This document shows, piece by piece, positions 22,997-34,935 of a stretch of DNA of 64,000 nt. How positions within the stretch are numbered: position 1 is the first letter of the stretch; every line of letters begins with the position of its first letter. The DNA is from Macrocybe gigantea (taxonomy: Eukaryota; Basidiomycota; Agaricomycetes; Agaricales; Callistosporiaceae). The stretch spans positions 1 to 64,000 of the forward strand of contig SJRY01000288.1 in the NCBI GenBank assembly GCA_011319805.1. The letters are read 5' to 3'. A program made the translations under genes and the position numbers. The notes below the pieces were generated by a model. The model saw nothing but the letters and a program-made list of their open reading frames with translations. It had not been told where the DNA came from and did no database searches.

Positions 22997-25900
22997 TCAT
23001 TCACTTCGCACAGGGGAAGGTGCGTCGGAAAGCCGTGACGGCGAATGGGGTGGCCGTGGGGAAGATGGCAATCCCAGCACCTTGGAATGGCGGTTCCCTC
23101 GATGTGGAGGTATGATAGAAATGTTAAGGCCCCTTGTTGCCGCCGCGGTGGAAGCTTTGGAAGTTTTGGTGGCCACGGGTGTGTCCGGAGGTGTTACACG
23201 GACAGAAGATTCGTTGGTCTGAATGCTGGAGATGGGACCAGATTCCACTGATGACTCCACGGTAGCATCAGCTTCTGTGGTTTCGGTTCCACTCTCTTCC
23301 TGTACAGACAGCTCGTCTCCGTCTGACAAAGTTTCTTCCGCGGGGGCTGGAGAAGGTCACGGGCCGTGAGCTTAACAACTCCAGGCAGACAAGGGAATGA
23401 CGCATACCTGAGAGTGTTCTCCCAGACAGACCAAGAAGCTGATCGGCCGCTGCATCCGAATACTGGCGACTGTTGCGCCGGTGCAGATCGGAAGAGCCTT
23501 CATCTTCATCCTGCTCATTCGCTTGACTATCATAGGCCCCCATTTCAACGTTAAAGACACGATTAAACTCGCTCAGCATCAAGCTGAAGACGCCAGCGGG
23601 GATACCAAGAGTCGGGCTAAAGACAATGCCGACATTGCGCATTGTCATCTTGTTCACACTCGCATTTTGCACAATCAGGATCAGGTGAGCCGTCAGTGCT
23701 CGAAGCAAGCTATAGTTGGCAAGCGGAAGGGCGGCGATCAGGTTCGACAATTCTTTTATCCTCTCCTGAGCATCGACAAAATCTGTACAACATCAGCACT
23801 GTGCAAAAGCGAGAAAGGAAAGAACAAGGATACCAATGACAGCGAGGAATCTCAGATGTAGGTCACGGGTAAGAATACTAGCCGGGAGCTCACGCAGGAA
23901 ACTCTTGAGAAGGCCCGCGATAGCATGCGGATCCCAGTATTCATCTGATGCCAGCAGATCAACGTCTCCCTCTGATGAAATACTATTGAGCTTATCTGTG
24001 ACGAACGTGGAGGAGACCAAAGCACACTTGCCTGAATTGAACCTATCTCGGAGGCTCTTGATAACGGCAGAACTCCCACTGAGACGATATATCCCTTCCT
24101 CTTGGTCGGCCTTCTTTGCTTCAAGATACTGAATACACCGGAATACGATAGCAGGAAGATTAGCTATCTGAGCAACGTCTAAAGCTTCCAGGAGAGGTAC
24201 GCCGAAAACGGCGCGTGGTATAAACGTGGCTGCAGCTTTATCGCCTTGATTGAACAAAAATGTCAGATCGAGATGGAAGGCAAGTAGCGCAGTCACTTTA
24301 CCATTCATTCTCCCAAAGCCCCAGAAGGATCGTGCTTTGGCCCTTCGCTCTGCATTTGTCTGCTCTGTAGGCGGGACATCCTTTCCGCCGAATTTGAACC
24401 CTGACGGGATAGGGGCACCGTTCATGGGTCCTGAAATTTTCACCTTGTTGTCCAGTTTGTCCGGCGAGGGGACCCGGTCACCTGGCGATGACGGAGTCGG
24501 TGAATGCGCAACGGAATTCAGAGTAGGGTGGAACGACTTGCGTTCGTTATAGGCGTCCTTTCGATGCCGTTCGGGGGAAACCTGACGCTTCGAGTGTGAT
24601 TGCAGATCCGGATAATGGCCAAGTTCTGAATTTGCACGTTGCCCGAGTCCGCTGCCGGCATCCGGAGCAAACTGAGTGACGTTGGAGAGGGGTGACGAAT
24701 CTGGTAAGCTGGAGGGTTGTCCCTGGTTTCGCTCTAGCATCCTTCTGGCAGCGTTGTGCTGCGCATCAAATGCGGTGCTGTTAGTCGGTCGATCCGTCGG
24801 TGACGGATCAAGGGACTTGGCCGGGCTTGAAGACCGCGCAGGGTCGTCCACCACGAGGGGGGCGGCTGCTGGAACAGTTTCGCGTTGTTTGCGTCCGGTG
24901 GCAGCTGCGACAGCGGGATAGCAGCGCCTTTGGATATTGATATATCGTCCTTGGAGAAGCCGCGATGTGGCTTCCTGGAAGTAGAGGGGCTCTCCATCGA
25001 GCTAGTGCTTGTGCGCGGCTGGGCTGGAGCAGCCCCATTCGCATAGGAATTCGTCACCAGAGGGCAGAACCATAATTGATGGGCTCCTCGCTGTACATAC
25101 CCGAAAAATACCGAACAAGCATTTCCACCCAACTATCCCTATCTTCATCGCTCTCGGCACACAAGACATGTCGTGGGTGATTTCCTCCAGGACCCCTTTT
25201 GGCCTCAACGATGAGAAAGGCATGTCGATATTCCTTCTCGTCGTCCGCCGTGAATGACTTGTCACTCTTTTGCTGACGCCCTATTTGGGCACCCGTTATG
25301 AGTATAGAGCCTAAATGAGTCCCGCCGCGCTGTAGACAATTTAGACGACAGAAAGGTACGCGGAAATGATTACATACGCAATCGTAGTATTCCAAAACAG
25401 GACCTTGCAGGACGAAGTACCTGGTTTTCCAGCCTCCAAAGTTTTTTCCTCTCTTGGTGAGATAGCCCTCTTTGTGACCGGCTTGCATAACAGGCTGCTT
25501 TGCCTCTCGCACGATATCTGACGTGAAGAAGGCAATGACTTCGTCGTTGTTCTTCACAGGAAGATTGATCAATGTCTGCAAATAGTTTTCCAGAACGGCC
25601 TGTGGACATGCAAGAACGATCAGTCAACGCAAACTCCCGATCGGCTTTGCGCTCTTCCGCACCTTCCTCTGATCGACCTTGGCGGGAGCATGATCTTTCC
25701 AGAGCTTGCCTTCCGGCAGGGTGACAATTTTCTTCCCGATAGCCTTGCCCACACTGCTGCGGACTCGCTGATCCAAGCTAAGGACGTCAGAATAGAGCTT
25801 TTCCACTTTCCAGCCCTCTTTTCCGTGGCCAGGGTCGACGTGAACAACAAAAGACAGCACCTCTTTTCCACGGTCGTTGGGACGGACGAAGGAGTGCGAA

Positions 25901-27941
25901 ACAGTCACAGTGGTGTGGGGAAGGTCAGATGACAGCAAAGGAAGAGCACGGAATTCGCCCTTGATCTCGGGTCGGACTGGTTGAAGAGGAGGAAAATATG
26001 GTTGTTGCGGTTGCAGGGGCGGTTGGTGTTGCTGAAGATTAGGAGCTTCCATGGGAGGAGACACCTTGAGTGGTTGGCGGAGAGCGGCAGCATTGGCTGC
26101 AAGCTGGGAAGAGTGTTGGTTCGCGTCCGACATGGGCGTGAAAGTCGGAGGCAGAGGGAAATCTTCAGCGGTGGTGTGCGCCTTTTTCCTCGGGGTGTGA
26201 AAATCGGGCGCCTCTGCTGTTTGCTGGAACGCCGCAGCGGACGCCGGGTCGGGCACAGAGTGATGACTACTGGATTCATTCTCGTCCGTCTCCGATCTCG
26301 TGACTGCAGACTCCGGCTCGTCGCCGTCCTCGTCCTCGTCCCCGCGCATGTCCAAGAACTCCCTAGTCCCTCCTGGGCTATCCGCGTCATTGATGGGCCC
26401 GCCCGCTGGGGTGAGGGTGGTGGACGTCTCGGGAATCTGGAGCAATGGCTGAGCGCCGCGCGAAGCCGCTCCGAATTTCGCCGCGAACACGTCTGCCTTT
26501 GGACTGGGGACAGGAGAGTCGGTCATATTCGCGATATATTGTTTGGCTTCATCTGGAAGGGAGATGCGCGAGTCCCGAGAAAGGGTGTGAGTGTTGACAT
26601 AGTCATTCGGCATGAGCATGCTGGATCCAGAAACGGAGGTCGTCACGATCTGAGGTGTGGTTGAAGGTGGACTGGTGGGCTCGTCAACTTGAGGCACAGT
26701 TGCATTCCGTGCCAAAACAGATTGCCATTGCTCCCCTGACGGGCCACCGTAACCCGGCGGTGCCGTCAAGGGCGCAAGGACAGTTGAATTATAGTTCTGC
26801 ACATGGTGAGAAGTGCCGGTAGCAGACGAAGGGATATGATTGGCACTGGCAGACGAGGGGTCGGTGGGAATGCTGCTCGTGCTCGTACTAGAGCTTATGA
26901 AGGTACTGGTGCCATCGCCAAGGCTTGATTTGCGAGGGTAAGAACGACTGGCACCATTTCCTTGCGAATTGGACGGTGGAGGGAAAGATCCAAAGGAGGA
27001 CTCTTGGGTTACAGATACTGCCGATGTTGACACAGCCGGAAGCTGATCAGGGCGTGGAGGAACAATGAGAGGGGTGGGTTGTTGCCTCTGAGAGCGAGAT
27101 GCAGATCCATTGCTGGTCTGCGGTTGGCTAAGATTGGATGGAGCGGAGGCAGGAGGAACGGGGAGTGTCTGAGCCCGGGGTGTAGGAGAGGTCATTTGAA
27201 AGGAGACATTCGACTGAAAGGACGAATCCCTTGGAGAGAGAGGTTCATAGGAGCGAGACGCATGAAGAGTTTGATGCTGCAATGAGCGAGGCGTTTCTGG
27301 GACACAGAGGGTCAGACTTGGCCAAAGTCCTACGTAACACTTTCAGACTCACGTAGTCCATCAGCCGACTGGCGCACGGGCTGCTGCTTTGTACCATCGT
27401 TAGGATCTTTGGACTGCGAAGCATTGTCCGGGTTAGTGAGAACGAGCGAGACACTTTCGCTGACACTGCGTTTCGTGTCATTGCCTTTGGCCTTGGCTGG
27501 GTTCAAAGCAGTAAGCTTTGACTTGTACGCATCTCGCTCGCCTCTTACACGTTCGAGATCCTTCAGAATCTGATTGTAGGCGGAGCGTTGTTTCTCGATG
27601 AGTTTCCAGAGTTGAGTGTTCTGAGCTGAGAGAACGTTGCGATCGTTTATGGCATGTTCCAAAGCCGCTGCCGTTGGATCTTGCTCGGAGGCGTGTAGCT
27701 TGAGAAGAAAAGCGCCTGTGAGGGGGCGATCTCGAGGAATGGTGCCTGGGGCAGAAGAGGAGGGTGGCGGGACTGTCGAAGAGGAAGAGTTGGACGGCGG
27801 GATGGGATTGGAGGTGGCGACATGGCGTTGGGGAGTGTGTGGAGCTGGAGAGGGATTGGCTGTCTGCGGGAAGGGCAGGCGTTCATGGCGGGAAGGTGTG
27901 CCATAGATGCTGCTAGGCGCAGTGGGGTTGTGACAGGACAT
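22997..27941 (-). CDS. BEM3: BEM3-like RhoGAP with PX and PH domains, one apparent 1-nt frameshift
   Basis: GTPase-activating protein for Cdc42-type GTPases in cell polarity, recruited to phosphoinositide membranes. Exons: 27941-27353, 27296-25663, 25599-25378, 25329-25101, 25023-24302, 24244-24032, 23971-23834, 23782-23408, 23346-22997 (about 1,490 residues; yeast 1,128). Order: N-terminal low-complexity and coiled segment (NQILKDLERVRGERDAYK), long Ser/Thr-rich linker, PX-like domain (VTVSHSFVRPNDRGKE to KLWKDHAPAKVDQRK), PH domain (GHKEGYLTKRGKNFGGWKTR to DRDSWVEMLVRYF), linker, RhoGAP (FGVPLLEALDVA, EEGIYRLSGSSAVIKSL with the arginine finger, LLKSFLRELP, MTMRNVGIVFSPTL), acidic tail. Exon 5 needs one extra base at the G6 run 24857-24862. 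Intron 24031-23972 has a GC donor (GCAAGT). Confidence 0.93.
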
Positions 27942-29112
27942 GGTGTGTGAGGCGACAAAATCAAACCAGTTGGAGTGCCAGTGGACGAGGGCCAACAAAC
28001 GAGATATCAGGGCGCCAACCGGTGGATATATAGGCCCTGCTCGCTGTGTCGTCCGATGACGGTGGTGGTGGCACAAGGTTAAGGCCAAAAATGCGTGGCA
28101 AATAATTTGACGAAAGGGAAACAGAGTCAGATGGCCTGACCAACATCCGAATCCGCTCCTCCTACTACATCTTCCTCCTCCTCATTCCCCCCCGCCAATC
28201 ATCGCCATCAGTCATCCTCTGCATGTAGACGTATCATTTACTCGGCCTGCCCGGGCCACCGCATCGTTCCTCTCCTCTCAAACTGCACCCTCGCTCGTAC
28301 CAACTATGGCGACCGCTCGCCCGCGACGACGACGACGATCACACACAGAGGCACGCGATCGATGTTCGCGACAGCCATCTGGACGATGGTCACTGTCAAC
28401 TCGCCTATACCCCAAGGACATACCATATGCGGAAATGATGTGGTTGCCAAGCATGTCTACGTTGTAATCCCATTACAATCCCCATGATCCACTGGTCGTT
28501 CATCCACCACTAGTGATTGGATGTCTATCATTCGTTCCACCTATCGCTGTACAGTGGCCTCCTATTGGTGTAGATCATGTCCCCAACTTTTTTTTTTTAA
28601 AAAAAAAGTGAATTCCGACAACATCCGAGCATACCGTCGATCACGACACCAGCAGTGGTTTATACATACTTGCGATGACCCGTTCCGTCTTCACAAATCG
28701 CCACTTTCTGGACTGCATTTTCCTTTCTATGCTCCTTTCATTCTCTACGCATGCGATACGAAGATTGGCCTATGCTTCAACAAAATCAAGTGCACTGTTG
28801 TTGTTTCGACGACAACGCCTCATTGTAATGCGACGTCGGCTTATCTTGGCTGTGTACACTGACTATTATCTGTAAGAAATTACGATTTCCTGTTCGACAT
28901 TTTCTTTCGACATTTTCTATCAATATCTATCTTGAGCGCTGAGCACGGTATTGAGACGGAATCGACACAGAACTTGTGTATACTAAGGCCTTCCATATGC
29001 GGTCGCGGAGGTCCGACCGAGCTACTTGAAACTTCTCATCCTACCCATCGTACATTTATAAATCTAGAATCGTGCTATTCGGTCTCTTTTCCTTCAACTC
29101 CCAGCATATAGC
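27942..29112. promoter_or_regulatory. Divergent 1.2-kb promoter region, BEM3 / serine dehydratase
   Basis: No gene seen. It contains a perfect T11-A9 tract at 28588-28607, a strong nucleosome-excluding signal in fungi. A TATA-like TTTATAAAT lies at 29055-29063, about 50 bp before the serine dehydratase start. The stretch 28140-28330 is pyrimidine-rich, consistent with the BEM3 leader region. Confidence 0.45.
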
Positions 29113-32089
29113 ATGCATTCGTTGAGGAGGATACACGCCAAGAGCCCGCCGCTTTCATGGTTTCTCCGGCATCCGTTTCACACCAATGCAGTTCGTTCCA
29201 GCCATCTCGCCGTCAGAGGTCGCGAAGAGGACGTGCCAGATACGCCGGCGCGGCAGCTGCCCGAGCACGCGGTGATCTCTACGTTTGACCTATTCAGCGT
29301 TGGAGGTGAGTATATACGGTGGCTGCTGCGCTGTAGCTGAACGAGCACAGTCGGGCCATCGTCTTCCCACACCGTCGGACCCATGCGCGCTGGCAAAATT
29401 TTTATCACGGATCTTGAGCAGCTTGGCTTGTTGGAAAAGGTTCTTGTCTGACTTTTTTTTATTTCTATTTTATTTTGAAAAAAAAAAAAAAAAACATCAC
29501 TGACAATCATGTGACATCAGGTCAAGACTCTAAAAATAACTCTGTGAGCTTAATATCTCGCGTTACCAGCCTGTCATTGACATTGACTTGTTCATCTCGT
29601 TCAGCTATGGTTCTCTCGCCGCTACCGGAAAAGGGTACGCCTATTTCATTCACTAGCACTGTATGATGCTCATTATTCATCCAGGCACCACACACCTCAA
29701 GCAATTCTTCTTGGCCTCGAGGGCTCCGATCCCGAAACCATAGACACCGGAACCATACCCTTCCGCTATGAATCCATTCTCACCAACAAATCCCTGCATC
29801 TGGGCGGCCGCCACAGAATTACTTACGACATGGATCGCGACATGCTCTGGCGATGGGACCAGGTTCTGAAGACGCACCCGAATGGCATGCGTTTCAGCTG
29901 CTTCGGGCCCGAAGGCGATCTGTTGGCCACCAATGAGTACTTCAGCGTCGGGGGCGGTTTCGTAGTCAATGAAAAGACCAAAGTCGACGAAAACTTGTTT
30001 TACAAGGGTGTCGACAAAAAGAACGTCCATGGTGCCCGTCTGCATCAGAGCCATTCCATGGCGGACCCCACGAACCAGACAAGTCTGTCTTCCGCAAGCT
30101 CCCCCCTCAAGACGAGTCCGACCAGCCGCCTTATCCCTTTGAATCCGGAAACACCCTACTGGAATTGACCAAAAAGCACAACGTATGAATGTTTTCGCTT
30201 TCTGTGCACCTGCAATTCACATGAGTCTATTTAGATGACCATTGCTCAAATCGTTTATGACAATGAGGTAGGAACCCCTAGAGCCATTTTACTCACCCCG
30301 CTCATTGAGCTGCAGAAATATTTCGGATACACCGACGAAGAAATTCAAGCCAAGGTGCGTCGGTTCTCGGTCCTGGCATCGCCTGGATGCTGAAGCATGC
30401 GCAGCTCATGAAAATCTGGACCGTCATGGACGATTGCATCCGCACAGGAGTCTCAGCGCCAGAGCCGACTTTACCTGGGCGCCTGGGGCTCAGAAGAAGG
30501 GCTCCGATGCTGTATAGGCGCCTCATGCGAGGGTACGAACTTTGACTCTGCACTTCGTTATTAATTTAAATTCTTAATTCCAATAGTTTCTACCCTGGCG
30601 TCGCAGCGCCCTATCTGCCGAGCATAAGTCCAGGCACGCGACGTGGAGAAAGCATTAAATCCCCCGACGCGCCAGAACACCCTCAAACGCGTGTCGCCAC
30701 CGAACAAGAGAGTCCTCATCACGGCCGACACAAACACCGTTCTAGACACCCCATCAGCCGTGTGGCGAGGGTGGTGGGGTCTTTCGATCATGCCGTACTC
30801 CCCATGCCTCCAGTTTGTACCCTGGTTTTTTTTGCAGCCTTTCTCATGAGATCCCTTACGTTATATTCAACAGAGAAAGACGGACATCCCTGCCATGGAT
30901 TTTCTGTCGTGTTACGCCATAGCCGTAAACGAAGTAAATGCGTCAGGGGGAAGAATCGTCACTTCTCCTACTAATGGTGCGGCCGGTGTCATACCTGCTG
31001 TATTAAAATACATCATCGAAGTATGTTTTTCCTTATTGCGAAATCTGCCACTTTATATGATCAGAATAACGCCGCTTCCCCCAATTAGTTCGTCAGCGAT
31101 GAGCCAGAAAAGAGCATCCAAACATTCCTTTTGACGGCTGCTGTGCGCTCTGCTTCTCTAAGAAAGTTCGCTTACCGCGATTGACATAGTTCTGAAACGC
31201 AAACAGGCGGTCGGCATGCTCTTCAAGCGTGGTAGCACTATCTCGGCCGCTGAAGGCGGTTGTCAAGCCGAGGTCGGTGGTACGTACGTCTTTGTTACGT
31301 CTTCCTTCAACGGTCAGTCATGGAGATCGCCTCAGTGGCTTGTTCGATGGCAAGCGCCGGGTTCGCCGCCTGCATGGGCGGTGAGTGATATGCAAGATCT
31401 ATTCCTTGCTTGAGTCTGATTGTTCGGAACTTCCAGCATCTCCGGAAACTGTGCTTCAGGTGAGTATCAAGATTTAGTGCAACGATATTCGGTTCTTGAT
31501 TCAGGGTCTCCGACATTCTAGGCGGCAGAAATAGGCATTGGTAAGCCATCGGAGGGACGCTTCTGCCTTGATTCTGCGCTGCTCACCCGACGCGAACAGA
31601 ACACAACTTGGGCCTGACTTGCGATCCGATCGACGGCCTTGTCCAGGTGCCCTGTATCGTGCGTTTCCCTGTTCATGCCATCGTCGATTGCTATTCACTC
31701 AGACATCGACCAGGAACGAAACAGTCTAGGAGGTAAGCGCGCATTCTGATCGACGTTCTACGGCTCTGAATGGGGCGTCCAGCGGTCAAGGCCGTCACCG
31801 CTGCGCAGCTGTCCATGGCGAGCGACGGCGTGTATAGTGTCACCCTAGACGAAGCCATCGAAGCCATGCGGCTAACAGCGGCCGACATGAGTGTCAAGTA
31901 CAAAGAGACCAGCCTTTCGGTAAGTTTCGCGCTAGACTCGATTAAGCGATGTTTAATGTAGATTCGTTTCGCGACGTCAGGGTCTTGCGGTGAATTCCTT
32001 ATACGTAGTGACTCATTAGAACTCTACACTAATCGATTGTCCGCGTACAGACGAGCGTGAAAATACCTCTATCAGTGCCAGCATGGTGA
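29113..32089 (+). CDS. L-serine dehydratase, iron-sulfur (bacterial SdaA) type, 20 exons, one apparent frameshift
   Basis: Converts L-serine to pyruvate and ammonia. Exons: 29113-29305, 29351-29439, 29521-29543, 29605-29634, 29685-30182, 30235-30267, 30316-30354, 30405-30532, 30587-30812, 30874-31020, 31089-31142, 31207-31279, 31336-31380, 31437-31459, 31522-31540, 31600-31658, 31714-31732, 31783-31919, 31981-31989, 32051-32089 (about 627 residues). It is the single-chain SdaA layout: beta part with [14 protein letters not shown], then alpha part with [13 protein letters not shown] and three conserved cysteine sites, [18 protein letters not shown] and VPCIERNSLG, the ligands of the [4Fe-4S] cluster in this family, not the PLP type. 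The N-terminal 45 residues look like a mitochondrial presequence (RR, Arg/Ser rich). Exon 5 changes frame between about 30057 and 30115 (a C6 run lies at 30101-30106). Exon 19 is only 9 nt. Confidence 0.92.
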
Positions 32090-32328
32090 GTTCTTTGGCG
32101 TCGGATGCGGAACAACAGATAATAATGTTTGTATGCCAGTTAATGACGAACAATTCATTATCCCGACAACTATACTGTATACCCTTTTGCTCCGTAGAAT
32201 ATTTGCTTTCTGAGAAGAGATGGTTTTTGCTGTGTAGATTATGTCTCATAAGCGGACATTTTTAGTTATTCTATAGATACATCGTTTGCTAGACACATAT
32301 GCTATGTTCCACTACCGTTAGGTTGTCA

Positions 32329-34702
32329 CTAGTCGCACTCGTAATGGCATTCCATCAGAAGGTTCTGCATGAGGTAGTCGGTAAGGGTCATCCTGCTTGC
32401 AAAACAGAAGCAAAGCGCACTCATCGTGATTGCAGCCGCTGGCTTTGCCACCTGGCCTACGTATGCTGGGTCAAATTGGAAATTAGTGACTAGGGACCTG
32501 GATGGGGCGCAAGGCGTGAGCTTCAATGATCGGCGAGCGGTGAGACAGGAAAGACTCACGCAAGGACAGCTTTCATTTCGATGATGGCCATCGTCTTCCC
32601 AATGCAGGCGTGGGGTCCGGCTATAAACGATAAAAGGGAAAACGCAGGATGGTACGCCTTTGGCAGATTCAGCCAACGCTCGGGCCGGAATCTACGGTCT
32701 CGACAGTGAGCGGCGTGCAACAAACATTAGCCCGAAACGTCTGCGCACTCTTCTGCGTCGTCACCCCAGATGACTTTCCAAGTGTTCACAACGCGAATCT
32801 GTTACACATACAGACATGTCAGTAATGCTTTATCATTCTATTGCGGGCTTACAGGTATCGTCAACAGCGTGCCCTTCGGCACAAGCACGCCGTCGATATA
32901 GTCCGTTTTCTCCGCTCTACGAACTGTCAGAGGCACCGGAGGCATGACGCGCAAGCTCTCCATACTATGCGACTCACGCATCAGCGATGTCCCACTAGCA
33001 GACACTAGGGGGAGGCAATGCATACTCACACTATGCAATCAAGCCACTTCAGATCCTTGAGGTTGCGATAGTCAACGTTCTGATCTGCGAAAAAAGGGGC
33101 CACCTCGGCTCGAAGTTTTCGCTGACTTTCCTGGTCATTGGCAAGCAGCCATAACGTCTTCCAGGTAAGCGAAGCGCCGCGTTAGCCAAGGCAAGTCAAG
33201 GGAAGTTGGGTTGGGTTACCCATGACAATCCCGACGCTGTAGTCTCGTGTCCAGCGCCGAGGAAAGTAAGCTATAACCGTCAGAGAGTGTGTCGGGCGCC
33301 GATGTCAAAAATGCCTTACCACTTGGTCGATCATGGCCATGTCGCTCATGGATCCAACACTTTCCTGCCCTTTCATGTCCGCTTTCTGAGCTCGTACAAG
33401 TAGGCTCATGATGTCACGCTTAGCAGACATGTCCATCGGGTTAACAGCAGACTCTGACATCTTTTCACGCAACATCTGCGATGATATGCCTCTTATCGTG
33501 TGCATCGACTCAATGAGCGTCGCTGCCGGAGCTTTGGACCAAATCAGACTGAGCAACTGACATGAGAGAATGATGAGAATGATGCTTACCAAGGTAGCTA
33601 ACCTTCCCAAGCCACTTTCGATGTCTATACGCGAATTGCGAGCTGAAAAAGGACGCTAATCCAGGGATGGACATGAGGAGGATGATTCTGGCAAGATTGG
33701 TTCCTTTTTGACGGCGTCGTACACGATATCAGGGAGAAGTAAAATGACAATACCTGATTGCAGACTGAGCAGCCTTTCGTATGCTTGGGCGAGTTCGTTA
33801 TGAGGATTGTGCAGCGAATCTGCGGTGTAGCCAAAGCCTGTCTCGCAGATGATGTCGAGCGTCACTTTGCTCACTAACTGAAAATTGAAGGCGCTTCTTT
33901 GAGCCAGAGGCAAAAGAGACGGAGACGTACTCCAGTCATAAATCATAAGAATTTTTCCCGACTCTGGGGATGACTCTCGCTGAATGGCATCGTTAAATAT
34001 GTGTACAAGCCTGCGCATAACAAAATGGAAATGAGTCCAAGTGAATCGAAAGATGATAAGTCTGACTTACGCGTCGATAGACTTGAAGTACATGTAGGTT
34101 TCTGCGGGAGCAAATCGACGAATACTCAGGGGCGTGGTGCGGAGAAACCGATGAACATACGTGACATGAGATTAGAAAGAGAAAAGGCCGGGTTCATGAC
34201 TTTGCGCATTTGCCTATGTTCGTCACCCGTGACAGTTAATAAACCATAGCCAGTGACGAGACCTAGAATATTTCTCAGGTAGCCTGGCTGTGATATGATC
34301 GGTAACGATTGATCATGGAGGTGGACGAGCCATACCCGAGGATAATCGAGCCACCCTTTGACCAGTATCTGATGCAGGGCCTCGGCCTCATGAATATGAG
34401 GCGCTCAATGCCAATCGGACCCAGGACGCGAACGACTGGACCATATTGTTTGACCCACTCGCGTTGAGGGATGCCGCTCTCGCTTCGGACGATGACAGAC
34501 GACTGGCCAATAAGTAAGTTCCCAGCCGGTGGGCCTGGGATAGACCGTAGAGGCGACAGGAAGTAAGGCCAAAGGATGAGTCTATGGAATACCAGGCATG
34601 TAATGGACGCTAAATCGGTTGGTCAATGAGTTGTATAGGAATTGGAGGGAATACACAAAGCAGACCAGAGAGAGCCGCTAGGATGTGATAGGAGTACGAC
34701 AT
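32329..34702 (-). CDS. Cytochrome P450 monooxygenase, one apparent 1-nt frameshift
   Basis: Membrane-anchored haem monooxygenase; substrate unknown. Exons: 34702-34666, 34609-34336, 34287-34161, 34101-34071, 34010-33931, 33873-33754, 33703-33590, 33522-33320, 33270-33220, 33157-33030, 32964-32853, 32798-32749, 32691-32560, 32497-32329 (about 542 residues). Landmarks in order: hydrophobic anchor then LSPLRSIPGPPAGN, GDEHRQMRKVMNPAF (helix C), FLGAGHETTASG (helix I), ESLR (ExxR), DDAEEFRPERW, and FIAGPHACIGKT with the haem cysteine. One base is missing between 34383 and 34384: the frame for IFMRP and the frame for EALHQILVKGW differ by one. All other joins are in phase. The last 30 residues are unusual for the family, so a further 3' intron is possible. 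Confidence 0.93.
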
Positions 34703-34935
34703 GTTCTCGCAGCAGCAGAGGTGGCGGCATCATAAACTGCGCGCATGATAAATGCACTGTACTGCTGTCATGAATCTGCTTCCGGCTTTCGGCTTACCGT
34801 GTGGTACCCCAAGCCACGTGAAACGAAATGATCAACGATCGATCAACGCTTTGCCCCAGCTTCGGGCGATCGTGACAGTGACGCAACTGCAACCATGGAC
34901 CTTATAACCAGTCCAACCTCCACCGTCAGCCTCCA
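34703..34935. promoter_or_regulatory. Divergent promoter, cytochrome P450 / DUF1295 enzyme
   Basis: 233 bp between two outward-facing start codons. It contains a direct near-repeat GATCAACGATCGATCAACG at 34839-34857. No TATA box was seen. Both genes code for likely membrane redox enzymes, so joint control is plausible but unproved. Confidence 0.45.

Noticed and set aside
25981..26664. 227-codon Arg-rich frame on the plus strand
   Set aside because: Shadow of the low-complexity linker of BEM3 on the other strand.
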